Assembly: GCF_902498805.1 (NCBI RefSeq)
Contig: NZ_LR701576.1
Location: 124,001 to 188,000, forward strand
Length of the DNA stretch: 64,000 nucleotides
Reading direction: 5' to 3'
Origin: Imperialibacter sp. EC-SDR9
Lineage (GTDB): Bacteria > Bacteroidota > Bacteroidia > Cytophagales > Cyclobacteriaceae
In this document: positions 1 to 9,145 of the stretch, piece after piece
Numbering within the stretch: position 1 is the first letter of the stretch
Layout of the letters: the number at the start of each line of letters is the position of its first letter
Program-made: the position numbers and the translations under genes
Notes under the pieces: generated by a model
The model's database searches: none
What the model saw: the letters and a program-made list of their open reading frames with translations, nothing else
What the model was told of the DNA's origin: nothing

Positions 1-230
1 GGCGCATAGAAAGTGCGCTTGATTCAATCAGACCTTATCTGGAGGCTGATGGTGGAAATGTCAAACTACTAAGCATTGACGAAGGAAATGTAGCAAAGCT
101 TGAGTTACTCGGCAACTGCGGATCGTGCCCCATGTCGGCCATGACGCTGAAAGCCGGCGTAGAAGAGGCTATTAAAAGAGCTGTTCCGGAAATAAGCAAA
201 GTGGAAGCCGTGAATGTGGCTGTGGTTTGA
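1..230 (+). CDS. NifU C-terminal domain protein (5' end outside window)
   Basis: The reading frame is open from base 3 and ends at TGA 228-230, giving about 75 residues of a NifU-like domain. The motif GNCGSCPMSAMTLK carries the CxxC pair that binds a transient Fe-S cluster in this family, and the preceding RPYLEADGGNVKLL segment is typical of the domain's first helix and strand. Proteins of this kind act as cytoplasmic Fe-S scaffold or carrier proteins. The start lies upstream of the window, so it could be a stand-alone NifU/NfuA-type protein or the end of a longer one. Family assignment is secure; the full architecture is unknown. Confidence 0.9.
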   Translation, partial: RIESALDSIRPYLEADGGNVKLLSIDEGNVAKLELLGNCGSCPMSAMTLKAGVEEAIKRAVPEISKVEAVNVAVV

Positions 231-287
231 CGAAATAATTTTTAGCATTACCTCGTTACCTCTCATCCACGTTTTTTAACATACTCA

Positions 288-3200
288 ATGAGCAGGAGGT
301 TATACCTTTTTTTAGACTTTGCTGTTTGCATTTTTTTATGCGTTAGCCACCAAGCCTTTTCACAGGAAAAGTGTGGCACCGTCCAGCTGGAAGAAAAATA
401 CAGACCAATCATTGGAGAATCTGTCAAAGAGTTTGAATCGTGGGTTCAAACAAAAAAAGCAGAGCGTAAGCTTCGGCTGAGTAATGGAAGAACTGCTGAA
501 GCCGTTTACACCATACCAGTGGTGATACATATATTGCATCAGGGAGAGGCTTATGGCGAAAAATCGAATATTCCGCTGGAGCAGGTACTGTCTCAAATTG
601 ATTTGCTCAACCAGGACTTCCGTAGATTAAACTCAGACACGACAGACACACGAGAGATATTTAAGCCTGTGGCAGCTGACGCACTTATTGAATTTGCGTT
701 AGCCAAAAGAGACCCTGAGGGCCTGCCCACAAGCGGCATTGTAAGGGCTCGTGCCGGCAAAGACTCCTACGCCATTGGAGAAGAAGACTTGCTTCAGAAG
801 GTTAGCTATTGGCCGCCCGATAAATACCTCAATATATGGGTAACCAACCTTAAGTCGGGCCTGTTAGGATTTGCGCAATTCCCGGTATCAGATCTAATCG
901 GCCTTAAGCCCAACATTGCTAATAAATTCCTGCCGGATGGCGTAACCATTGACTTTGAGTACTTTGGCCAGGGCTTCAATGCAAAGGAGTTTTCTACTGG
1001 ACGAACAGCAACCCACGAAATAGGGCATTACCTTGGGCTGCGACATATTTGGGGTGACGGCGGCTGTGGATCAGACGATTACTGTTCCGATACTCCAGCG
1101 GCAGGCAGAGCCAGTTCGTCAGGCAGCTGCGAGTTGTCAAAGGCGAGCTGTGGGTCTACCGACATGATTGAAAATTACATGGACTACAGCCCCGATAAGT
1201 GCATGAATATTTTCACAAAGGATCAAAAGGAGAGGATGAGAACCGTGCTGGAGTTTAGCCCCAGAAGAAGGAGCCTTATAGGATCGGAAGCATTAGTGGC
1301 ACCAACGCTTGTCGCCAATGATTTGGGCATAAAAACAATCGTTAGTCCGGCAGGCGGCATCTGCTCCGCCAGGTTTATGCCCGAAATAGTAGTAAGAAAT
1401 TATGGCACCAGCGCCATCACGCAGTTTGAAGTCAAAGCCGTGATCAATGGCTTGGAATGGGATTCACGAGCAATCACTACTTCCCTGCCCCCGCTGGCTG
1501 CCTACACCGTCACGTTCGATGAAGTGCTACTCGAAGAGGGTGGTTTATATACCACTTCCTTTGAAGTCGTCAGCGTCAACCAGACAATAGACAACAATCT
1601 CAATAATAACGAAATTTCAATAGACGCCAGCTACCAGCGACTAATTTCGCTACCCATGCTGGAAACCTTTGAAGAGAACGGTTCTCAATTGGTCATGAAG
1701 GCCGACAATCCCGATCAGCCCTTTGCAGCCATCACGCTGGCACCGAAGGCTTTAGCCACCAACCTGGCCATGGAGTTTGACTACTTCAGTGCTGACTCGA
1801 CACAATTTGGCGACTGGGAAATGCTTTTGTCGCCCATCATTGATTTGACAAAATACCCTTCGCTTACCATCGATTTCGACTACGCCTATGGGCACGACGG
1901 CATTAATAATTCGGACGGTCTGCTGGTGGCGGTGTCGATTGACTGCGGTGCCACTTTCGAGTACGACGACATTGTGTTTCAAAGATTTGGCGAAGACCTT
2001 GCCACCACCTATATCGAACCCGGACAAGCATTTATTCCTTCCGGCCCAGCCGAATGGAAAAAGGCGTTTATCGCACTCAACAACTTCAAAGGGGCCGACA
2101 GGATACAACTCGCCTTCATCGGGCAAAACGGGCTGGGCAACAACCTGTTTCTTGACGACATAAAAATATCGAGTAATAACCTGGCCGACTATGATATCGG
2201 CATTAGTGAAGTAACTGATCTTGCTTTCATTTCGTGTATCAGCCAGCCTGTGCCAACGGTCGAGGTCAAGAATTTTGGCAAGGAACCCATCACCAGCTTC
2301 TCGCTTTCCTACACGGTTAACAACAGCTCAAAGGAATTACAGGTTAACAATATCTTCATTAATACCGGCCAAACGATCAACGTACCATTGGAGATTGACG
2401 CCCTGGAAGATGGCACATATAAGCTTGAATTGGCCCTCGACCAACCAAATGGCAACACTGACCAGCGAATCTCCGACAACAACTTCTCCCAACTATTTCA
2501 TGTAAAAACAACCACCGACGTTATCCCTTTCAGAGAAACATTTGCTTCGAACAGGGGCATGGAAGAAAATCTTTTGCACAGAATTACAAACACCGACGGA
2601 CGCACCTGGCAAATTCAAAGTGATGAAAGTCTCAGCCAGGGAAACAAAGTAGCCCGTATGACTTCCTACGACCTGACTGTGCTCGGTGATGAGTTCTGGC
2701 TGGCCACGAAAGTGCTGGATCTTGACGAGGTGGATGAAGCATCAATGTCTTTCAAGCTTTCTTATGCCAAAAGGGAAAACCGTTCGGAGCGGTTGAGAGT
2801 GATGGTATCCGTGGACTGTGGCATCAATTTCAGGGATGTCGTATATGACAAGCGGGGAAGTGATCTGGCTATTACCGAATCTGAAGAATTTTGGGCTCCC
2901 TCAACTTCCGAGGACTGGAAAAGAGAAACAATCGACTTGTCAGCCTATGCTGGAAACAGCAGTGTTGTGGTGGCCATTGTAGGCACCAACGGCAATGGCA
3001 ACAATATGTATTTGGACGACATAGAGTTTTATCGGTCGGGTGAGCCTACGCCCGTTTTTCCTGTCGAGGATTTGATCAGGCTCTTTCCTAACCCGGCGAA
3101 AGAAGTAATTAACGTGGCCTTTAGCCTGGCTGAGAGGCAAACCGTGACGCTACGCATGCAGGATGTAAGAGGCCGGGTATACTTTGAAAAAGAATACCCC

Positions 3201-3317
3201 AACACATTGAATCAGATTTATCAGCTAACCACCGTAAACGAAGCCAATGGCATGTACCTGATACAAGCGATAACAAAGGACAAGGTAACCGCCCAAAGAG
3301 TCATTGTCAGGCATTGA
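288..3317 (+). CDS. Secreted M43-family metalloprotease with T9SS sorting domain
   Basis: A 1009-residue exported zinc protease. Residues 1-25 form a signal peptide (hydrophobic FLDFAVCIFLCVSH, then AFSQ). The metzincin-type motif HEIGHYLGLRH has H243, E244, H247 and H253, matching HExxHxxGxxH of the M43 (cytophagalysin/pappalysin) family. A cysteine-rich stretch and an ENYMDYS segment containing the Met-turn follow. The middle and C-terminal thirds look like repeated jelly-roll/MAM-like modules, each with a conserved NN(M/L)(Y/F)LDDI ending. The last 80 residues (LFPNPAKEVINV to the end) are a type A T9SS sorting domain, so the protein should cross the outer membrane and stay surface-attached or be released. 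It stands alone, downstream of the NifU-like gene. Family call is strong; the substrate is unknown. Confidence 0.9.
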   Translation: MSRRLYLFLDFAVCIFLCVSHQAFSQEKCGTVQLEEKYRPIIGESVKEFESWVQTKKAERKLRLSNGRTAEAVYTIPVVIHILHQGEAYGEKSNIPLEQVLSQIDLLNQDFRRLNSDTTDTREIFKPVAADALIEFALAKRDPEGLPTSGIVRARAGKDSYAIGEEDLLQKVSYWPPDKYLNIWVTNLKSGLLGFAQFPVSDLIGLKPNIANKFLPDGVTIDFEYFGQGFNAKEFSTGRTATHEIGHYLGLRHIWGDGGCGSDDYCSDTPAAGRASSSGSCELSKASCGSTDMIENYMDYSPDKCMNIFTKDQKERMRTVLEFSPRRRSLIGSEALVAPTLVANDLGIKTIVSPAGGICSARFMPEIVVRNYGTSAITQFEVKAVINGLEWDSRAITTSLPPLAAYTVTFDEVLLEEGGLYTTSFEVVSVNQTIDNNLNNNEISIDASYQRLISLPMLETFEENGSQLVMKADNPDQPFAAITLAPKALATNLAMEFDYFSADSTQFGDWEMLLSPIIDLTKYPSLTIDFDYAYGHDGINNSDGLLVAVSIDCGATFEYDDIVFQRFGEDLATTYIEPGQAFIPSGPAEWKKAFIALNNFKGADRIQLAFIGQNGLGNNLFLDDIKISSNNLADYDIGISEVTDLAFISCISQPVPTVEVKNFGKEPITSFSLSYTVNNSSKELQVNNIFINTGQTINVPLEIDALEDGTYKLELALDQPNGNTDQRISDNNFSQLFHVKTTTDVIPFRETFASNRGMEENLLHRITNTDGRTWQIQSDESLSQGNKVARMTSYDLTVLGDEFWLATKVLDLDEVDEASMSFKLSYAKRENRSERLRVMVSVDCGINFRDVVYDKRGSDLAITESEEFWAPSTSEDWKRETIDLSAYAGNSSVVVAIVGTNGNGNNMYLDDIEFYRSGEPTPVFPVEDLIRLFPNPAKEVINVAFSLAERQTVTLRMQDVRGRVYFEKEYPNTLNQIYQLTTVNEANGMYLIQAITKDKVTAQRVIVRH

Positions 3318-3342
3318 AAATCGTTTCGGTTGAGTAATTTTG
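3313..3342 (+). promoter_or_regulatory. Candidate promoter of the ddl-PASTA-T9SS-rhodanese run
   Basis: TAATTTTG at 3335-3342 is an exact match to the Bacteroidota -7 element TAnnTTTG. A TTG at 3314-3316 sits 18 nt upstream as a -33 element. The predicted 5' leader is about 35 nt. This is pattern matching only. Confidence 0.45.
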
Positions 3343-3384
3343 TTACAAGTAGCCGGTGACCGCTGTAATTATTAAATTTAAAAG

Positions 3385-6072
3385 ATGAGAGTAGGAATAT
3401 TCTTTGGAGGGCAATCCAGGGAAAGAGAAATATCCTTTGCAGGAGGACGTACAGTTTACGACAACCTCAATAAATCATTGTTTGAACCAGTGCTCTTCTT
3501 TGTTGACAGCCTCGGACAAATCATAGAGCTCGATTGGCAATACGTGTACAAAGGCACCATTCGGGATTTCTATCCTCCTGTGTCGCTGCTGCCGCCAAGC
3601 CCTCATCATTTTCAGGTATATATCGAGTCGCTGGCTGCCGAGGACCATAACCTTGCACTGAGCGCTGCCTCGCACGTTGGCCGCAAAGTTAGCCCCGAAG
3701 AATTGCCAACACTTATCGACTTTGCCTTTCTGGCACTTCATGGCCCTTTTGGAGAAGATGGTAACATCCAGGGGCTTTTAGAGTGGTACAATATTCCTTA
3801 CTCCGGCTCCGGCATTTTGCCTTCGGCCATTGGGGTAAATAAGGTTGTCCAAAAAGACCTTTTAGAAAAGAACGACTTCTCTACGCCTGCTTACGAACTA
3901 CTCAATAGAGATGCCTGGCTGAAGGAAGCCAATAAAAAAACGGTTTTTGATTTACTGAAATCAAAACTGAAGCTTCCGCTGGTGATCAAAGCGCCCAATC
4001 AGGGATCGACCATTGGTGTGGCCATTATCGACAAAGACTCCGTGGAAGACTTTGTGGATGGCATGAACAGGGCCTTTTTCATTGAAGAGATTGATTTGAG
4101 CTGGTGGGCGACACTGCCCAATGAAGAAAAGAGAAAAGAGCTGATAAAACTGACAGACATCAGAGAGGGCATTGGCCTTCCGGTGATGATGGAAGGTGAA
4201 TGGATAGCCTACCCTGAAAAACTCTGGGTGACACTCGACCAGCTGGCTTCCACAAGAAAAGATACTATTCAGCTTACCAGTCAGCACGCTGAGGAAACAG
4301 TGCTGGTGGAAGCGTTCATCAAAGGCCGGGAGTTTTCATGCATCGTTATTGAAAATGAAAACGGTGCGCCGATGGCATTGCCCCCTACTGAGATCAGAAA
4401 AATCAAAGACCTTTTCGATTACCGATCGAAGTACTTGCCAGGCATTAGCCGGAAAATAACGCCGATTGAATTACCCGATGGCGACATTCAGAGAATTCGT
4501 GAACAGTGTGAAAGACTCTTCACCGCCCTGCATTGCCAGGTATACGCCCGGATAGATGGGTTCTACACCGAGGATGGGGGCATTTTCCTCAACGACCCGA
4601 ATACGACGTCGGGCATGCTTCCATCGTCGTTCTTCTTTCACCAGGCTGCTGAAATAGGGCTCAACCCGTCGCAGTTTCTTACTTACATCATTCGTACCTC
4701 ACTGGCAGCCAGGATAAAAACCGGCAAAATGATCCACCAGATGAAGGGACTGCTCAAAAAGCTGGATACCGACATTCAGCTGTTGGCAGTTTCGGAAGTC
4801 AAAAAAATCAATGTAGGGGTGATCATGGGTGGCTTCTCTTCTGAGAGGCATATTAGCGTGGAAAGTGGAAGGAATATTTTTGAAAAGTTAGCCTCCTCCA
4901 CAAAATATCACCCTGTGCCGATTTTTCTCACTGGCAGCGAAGAAAACCATGAGCTCTACCTGCTTCCGGTTAATATTATGCTCAAAGACAACGCTGATGA
5001 TATCAGAGAAAAGCTTCATGCGGCAGCCTCCAAAAATGAGCACCCGGTAATTGGGCAAATAAAATCTGAAGCTGGCACAATTACCAGCACCTATGCTCCG
5101 GGCACTATTTTGAAGTACAAGCGAATCAAGTACGAGGACTTATCAGGCTTGGTGGATGCAGTGTTTATCGCCTTGCATGGCAGGCCTGGCGAAGACGGTG
5201 CCGTGCAGGTGGAGCTGGAGAAGCTGGGCATTCCTTACAACGGATCGGGTGTAGACAGCAGCCGCATTACCATCAACAAATATGAGACCAATGAGCTACT
5301 GATGAAACATGGCATTTCAGTGGCCAATCACACACTCGTTTACAAGGAGGAATACCTGGCGCATCCTGCCAAAACAATTGCTGAGTTGGAGAAGAGCTTC
5401 ACCTATCCGCTGATTGCCAAGCCGGCTGACGATGGGTGTAGTTCTGCTGTGAAGAAAATCAGAAACCAGCAGGAGCTTTGCGCTTTTGCTGAAATGATGT
5501 TTAGAGACACGCCGGAGTTTTTGCCTGCTCAGCAGAAAGTGCTCAAGCTGAAGGACAATGAGGAGTTTCCTCAGAAGAGCTACTTTTTGCTTGAAGATTT
5601 GATAGACAGGAATGGTGCCACACACTTTTTAGAAGTCACCGGCGGCATGCTCACCAGCATCAACGATAATGGCGACAGAGTATATGAAGTGTTCGAGCCT
5701 TCGGAAACCCTGGCCACTGGCGACGTGCTTTCACTCGAAGAAAAGTTTCTGGCCGGAGAGGGGCAGAACATCACCCCGGCGAGGTTTGGTAAAACACCTG
5801 ATGAAAATAAGCGGGTAAGTGAAAAGGTAAGAAAAGACCTGCAAAAAGTAGCAGAGATTTTAAACATTGAGGGCTACGCAAGAATCGACGCCTTTGTACG
5901 TATTTATGAGGATGGCAAGATAGAAACTATTATTATTGAAATTAATTCATTACCTGGAATGACACCCGCTACCTGTATTTTCCACCAATCGGCCATCAAT
6001 GGCTACAAACCCTACGAGTTCATTGATGCGATCTTGACATACGGTATGCAGCGACAAAAACTTATAGCCTGA
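3385..6072 (+). CDS. ddl: Two-module D-alanine--D-alanine ligase (tandem Ddl fusion)
   Basis: At 895 residues this is nearly three times the usual Ddl length of about 310-370. It contains two complete ATP-grasp ligase modules, residues 1-470 and 474-895. Module 1 starts MRVGIFFGGQSRERE (Glu13 equivalent to catalytic Glu15 of E. coli DdlB), has the GST loop, the omega-loop SKYLPG with Lys349 and Tyr350, and a metal site NDPNTTSGM with Asp404 and Asn406 in place of the usual E-x-N and with Ser409 replacing Pro. Module 2 restarts INVGVIMGGFSSERH (Glu487), has GCSS, the omega-loop EEKFLAG with Lys787 and Phe788, and a canonical EINSLPGMT metal site (Glu852, Asn854). Ddl makes the D-Ala dipeptide for peptidoglycan in the cytoplasm. 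The PASTA gene follows by 15 nt, an arrangement common in Bacteroidota. Which module is active, and on what, is not shown by sequence. Confidence 0.9.
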   Translation: MRVGIFFGGQSREREISFAGGRTVYDNLNKSLFEPVLFFVDSLGQIIELDWQYVYKGTIRDFYPPVSLLPPSPHHFQVYIESLAAEDHNLALSAASHVGRKVSPEELPTLIDFAFLALHGPFGEDGNIQGLLEWYNIPYSGSGILPSAIGVNKVVQKDLLEKNDFSTPAYELLNRDAWLKEANKKTVFDLLKSKLKLPLVIKAPNQGSTIGVAIIDKDSVEDFVDGMNRAFFIEEIDLSWWATLPNEEKRKELIKLTDIREGIGLPVMMEGEWIAYPEKLWVTLDQLASTRKDTIQLTSQHAEETVLVEAFIKGREFSCIVIENENGAPMALPPTEIRKIKDLFDYRSKYLPGISRKITPIELPDGDIQRIREQCERLFTALHCQVYARIDGFYTEDGGIFLNDPNTTSGMLPSSFFFHQAAEIGLNPSQFLTYIIRTSLAARIKTGKMIHQMKGLLKKLDTDIQLLAVSEVKKINVGVIMGGFSSERHISVESGRNIFEKLASSTKYHPVPIFLTGSEENHELYLLPVNIMLKDNADDIREKLHAAASKNEHPVIGQIKSEAGTITSTYAPGTILKYKRIKYEDLSGLVDAVFIALHGRPGEDGAVQVELEKLGIPYNGSGVDSSRITINKYETNELLMKHGISVANHTLVYKEEYLAHPAKTIAELEKSFTYPLIAKPADDGCSSAVKKIRNQQELCAFAEMMFRDTPEFLPAQQKVLKLKDNEEFPQKSYFLLEDLIDRNGATHFLEVTGGMLTSINDNGDRVYEVFEPSETLATGDVLSLEEKFLAGEGQNITPARFGKTPDENKRVSEKVRKDLQKVAEILNIEGYARIDAFVRIYEDGKIETIIIEINSLPGMTPATCIFHQSAINGYKPYEFIDAILTYGMQRQKLIA

Positions 6073-6087
6073 CCTAAACAGTAGCAA

Positions 6088-6918
6088 ATGACACTTTTTC
6101 AATTCAACTCATGGAAAGATGTGCTGATCCAGCTAGCCCTGATGGTGGCCATAGCCGTCGTGTTCCTGCTCGGGTTCTTTTACGTCTATCTGCCCAACAC
6201 CACCAACCATGGCGAAACCATCACAGTGCCTGACCTGGAAGGGATTCCTTTGGATGAGCTGGATGAATTCCTGACTGACCGGAATTTGCGTTTTGAGATC
6301 AATAAAGACTCTGGCTTTTCGTCGCAATACCCGCCGTTGGCCGTACTCAAGCAGTTTCCACTGCCTAACTCGAAGGTAAAGGAAAATAGAAAAATATATA
6401 TTTCATTGAATGCCAAGGAGCCACCCAAGGTAAGGATGCCTCAGCTGGTAGATGGCTCGGTAAAAAATGCACAGGTAGTACTTAAAAGCTATGACCTTCT
6501 GCTGGGAGAAATCACCTACGCATCAGACATGGCCTTAAATGCGGTGCTTAAGCAGCTCTATCAGGGCAAGCCTATCAGCGAAGGAGCCTCAGTGCCAAAA
6601 GGAGCCAAAATTGACCTAATTGTAGGCGACGGGCTCGGCAACCAGGTGTTTAATGCCCCAACTTTAATTGGCCTTACATATGAAGATGCTGAATTTTCCG
6701 TTATTGGACAGGGCCTTAAGGTAGGCGACGTTCACTACGAAGAAGATGGCAAAGCGACGATAGAAGTAAAAAGTGCTGACGGCACAGTTACCTACCAGAA
6801 ACAGTCAATGCCGCTGGGCACCGTTTTTAAACAATCTCCTTCGGCTGACAAAAAGATCAAAATAGGCGACTACATAGACCTCTGGATAGTGGGCACGGAG
6901 CCAGAAAGATTCAATTAA
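6088..6918 (+). CDS. PASTA domain membrane protein
   Basis: A 276-residue protein with one N-terminal transmembrane helix (about residues 12-34, ALMVAIAVVFLLGFFYVYL) and then three consecutive PASTA domains (about 40-110, 112-182 and 184-272), recognisable from VPDLEGIPLDEL, MPQLVDGSVKNA and APTLIGLTYEDA starts. PASTA domains bind peptidoglycan or muropeptide stems; here they would lie in the periplasm. There is no kinase or transpeptidase domain, so it is a stand-alone PASTA anchor as found next to ddl in many Bacteroidota. Its TAA stop overlaps the ATG of the next gene by one base (TAATG), indicating translational coupling. Confidence 0.9.
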   Translation: MTLFQFNSWKDVLIQLALMVAIAVVFLLGFFYVYLPNTTNHGETITVPDLEGIPLDELDEFLTDRNLRFEINKDSGFSSQYPPLAVLKQFPLPNSKVKENRKIYISLNAKEPPKVRMPQLVDGSVKNAQVVLKSYDLLLGEITYASDMALNAVLKQLYQGKPISEGASVPKGAKIDLIVGDGLGNQVFNAPTLIGLTYEDAEFSVIGQGLKVGDVHYEEDGKATIEVKSADGTVTYQKQSMPLGTVFKQSPSADKKIKIGDYIDLWIVGTEPERFN

Positions 6919-8822
6919 TGACAAAAAAAGGGCGATGGCTACAAGGCATTCTCTTCCTGGCAGCATTTGTGGCTGGAAGCCAGAGTGCTATTGCCCAGCT
7001 CATCCAAAAACCAATTGCCTTCCCCACCAATAGCAAGTATTCAGCTTCAGGAAGAACGCTTGACGCCAACGACACCATTCAGCTCCCCTTTTGGGACGAC
7101 TTTTCGAGCTACACCGGTCAGCCGAGTAGCGAGTGGTGGGTGAGCAGCAACGATGTATGGGTAAATGCAACGCTTGGCCTGCACCCGCCCACCCTTGGCG
7201 TAGCCACATTTGACGGGCTCAACAGTAATGGCATCCCCCACAATCCTACTTCTAACTTTGTGGGGCCTGCAGATAGCCTCACCTCCAAAGCCATCGACCT
7301 CTCGGTTATTCCTGCCAATTTGCGTAGTACAGTTTACCTCAGCTTCTTCTGGCAAATAAAGGGCCTGGGCGAAATCCCTAACACTGAAGACTCACTGCGC
7401 CTCCAGTTTTTAAGCAGAGACAGCGTTTGGGTAACAAAATGGGTACTCAAAGGTGGTGAGGAAAATTTGAAGGAAGACTTTACGCAGCAGTTTGTACCTA
7501 TTTTGCAACCTGAGTTTTACCACGAGGGCTTTCGTTTCAGGTTCCAGAGTTTTAACAAGCAAACAGGCCCTTTTGATCATTGGCACCTCGACTACATTTA
7601 CCTCAACCAGAACCGAAGCCCTTCCAATAACACCTACTTCGACAGGGCCCTCTCTGCTGCCCCATTATCACCACTGAAGGGCATTTACGCCTTACCTCTA
7701 AGCCAATTTCAGTCAGCTGCCGACATGCTATCAGGCACAAGCTCATTTGAGTTTTTCAACCTCGATGCTTTGCTGCAACCTGTGGAGTACAATATTCAGA
7801 TTGTGGAGGCCAGCACCGGGCAATTGATTTCTTCAGTTGATAAAAACCAGGTAGTAGATCCAATACCTCAGGGCCTTGAAAGGCGAACAATAACAAGTTC
7901 GCCCGTCGACACCGAAGCAATCAAAGCATTTTTGCAAGACAAGGACTCAGTCGTTCTAAATATGGATTTGTTTCTCAAAACAGGAGACAAATACCTTATA
8001 AGCAGGGTTGATCCCCTTACAGCCGACACCACCTACTTTGAAAACATCAACTATAGAAACAACGACACCACAAGTATTAGTCTTTCTTTTTCAGACTATA
8101 CCGCCTGGGACGATGGCACTGCAGAATATGCCGCCGGCATCAACCAGAGCAGGGGGCAATTGGCGTACAAAGTGGTAGCCTTAGCGCAAGACACCCTCAC
8201 AGCGATTGACATCCACTTCCCCAGAATAGCACCGTTTGCCGATGGCCAGCCACTGGACATCATTGCCTGGAAGACGCTCACCAATATCAACCCCACCCTA
8301 CTGGCATTGCAGCGGGTGAGCGTAGAGTTCAGAGAGGAGCTTGACCAGTTTGTGCGCTACAAGTTTGAAATACCTGTGGCGGTGAGTGACACCTTCTATA
8401 TTGGCTACCGGCAGTACACCGACAACTTTGTGGGCGTTGGGCTGGATAAAAACAACAATACCGGCGACAGAATTTACTTCAACGTAGGCAACGGCTGGGT
8501 GCAAAACGACCGAACAGATGGAAGCCTGATGATCAGGCCGGTATTCGAAAATGTGCCTTTCAGGTCAGTGACTGGCCTTGATGAAAATCCCATCGAAGAG
8601 CTAACCATTTACCCCAACCCGAGTGAGGGCATTGTCCACTTCTCAGAAAAGCCGGAAGCTGTTTTCATATCGGATGTTTCAGGAAAAGCTATTCCAGTAC
8701 AATTATCGGACACCCAGCGTCCGTGGTCAATCGATTTGACTCACTTGCCAAAAGGTCTTTATTTTGTGCAGTACATTTTCCAAAACAGGAATAGTACATT
8801 TAAACTGATACTGACCAACTGA
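6918..8822 (+). CDS. T9SS type A sorting-domain protein, function unknown
   Basis: A 634-residue exported protein. It has a signal peptide (residues 1-26, GILFLAAFVAGSQSAIAQ) and a C-terminal type A sorting domain starting ELTIYPNPSEGIVHFSE at about residue 555. The region between has an N-terminal jelly-roll-like module (LPFWDDFSSYTG through HWHLDYIYLNQN), a pattern frequent in Bacteroidota surface proteins of unknown role, and no catalytic motif I recognise. It is translationally coupled to the PASTA gene, so it is probably part of the same transcript. The coupling hints at a cell-envelope role, but that is inference. Confidence 0.85.
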   Translation: MTKKGRWLQGILFLAAFVAGSQSAIAQLIQKPIAFPTNSKYSASGRTLDANDTIQLPFWDDFSSYTGQPSSEWWVSSNDVWVNATLGLHPPTLGVATFDGLNSNGIPHNPTSNFVGPADSLTSKAIDLSVIPANLRSTVYLSFFWQIKGLGEIPNTEDSLRLQFLSRDSVWVTKWVLKGGEENLKEDFTQQFVPILQPEFYHEGFRFRFQSFNKQTGPFDHWHLDYIYLNQNRSPSNNTYFDRALSAAPLSPLKGIYALPLSQFQSAADMLSGTSSFEFFNLDALLQPVEYNIQIVEASTGQLISSVDKNQVVDPIPQGLERRTITSSPVDTEAIKAFLQDKDSVVLNMDLFLKTGDKYLISRVDPLTADTTYFENINYRNNDTTSISLSFSDYTAWDDGTAEYAAGINQSRGQLAYKVVALAQDTLTAIDIHFPRIAPFADGQPLDIIAWKTLTNINPTLLALQRVSVEFREELDQFVRYKFEIPVAVSDTFYIGYRQYTDNFVGVGLDKNNNTGDRIYFNVGNGWVQNDRTDGSLMIRPVFENVPFRSVTGLDENPIEELTIYPNPSEGIVHFSEKPEAVFISDVSGKAIPVQLSDTQRPWSIDLTHLPKGLYFVQYIFQNRNSTFKLILTN

Positions 8823-8830
8823 CCCAACCA

Positions 8831-9145
8831 ATGACAATCCTCCCTCAGGAGCTAAAGACCTTAATTGACTCCAAAGCCGACTTTCTGCTGTTGGACGTAA
8901 GAGAAGAATGGGAGTACGAAGAATATCACATAGGCGGCCTCAATATCCCGCTGAACAGCCTCCCTTTCAGGCTACAGGAAATTGCGTCATGGAAAAGCAA
9001 AATGATTGTGATCCATTGCAAAGCAGGCACCAGAGGTCGAACAGGTACAAAGTACCTGTTGAAGCATGGGTTTTTGGTTGTGAAAAACCTTGAGGGAGGA
9101 GTTCAGGCATTTATTGAAACCTTCCCAAAGGCTGTTCTCAACTAG
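8831..9145 (+). CDS. Single-domain rhodanese-like protein
   Basis: At 104 residues this is the size of a GlpE/PspE-type single rhodanese. LLLDVREEWEYEEYHIGGLNIPL is the CH2A-like N-terminal signature, and the active-site loop HCKAGTRG carries the catalytic Cys63. There is no signal peptide, so it is cytoplasmic. Such proteins carry sulfane sulfur or detoxify reactive sulfur species. It starts 8 nt after the upstream T9SS gene and likely shares its transcript. Its TAG stop overlaps the stop codon of the convergent M50 gene by 4 bases (9142-9145), leaving no room for a separate terminator. Confidence 0.9.
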   Translation: MTILPQELKTLIDSKADFLLLDVREEWEYEEYHIGGLNIPLNSLPFRLQEIASWKSKMIVIHCKAGTRGRTGTKYLLKHGFLVVKNLEGGVQAFIETFPKAVLN

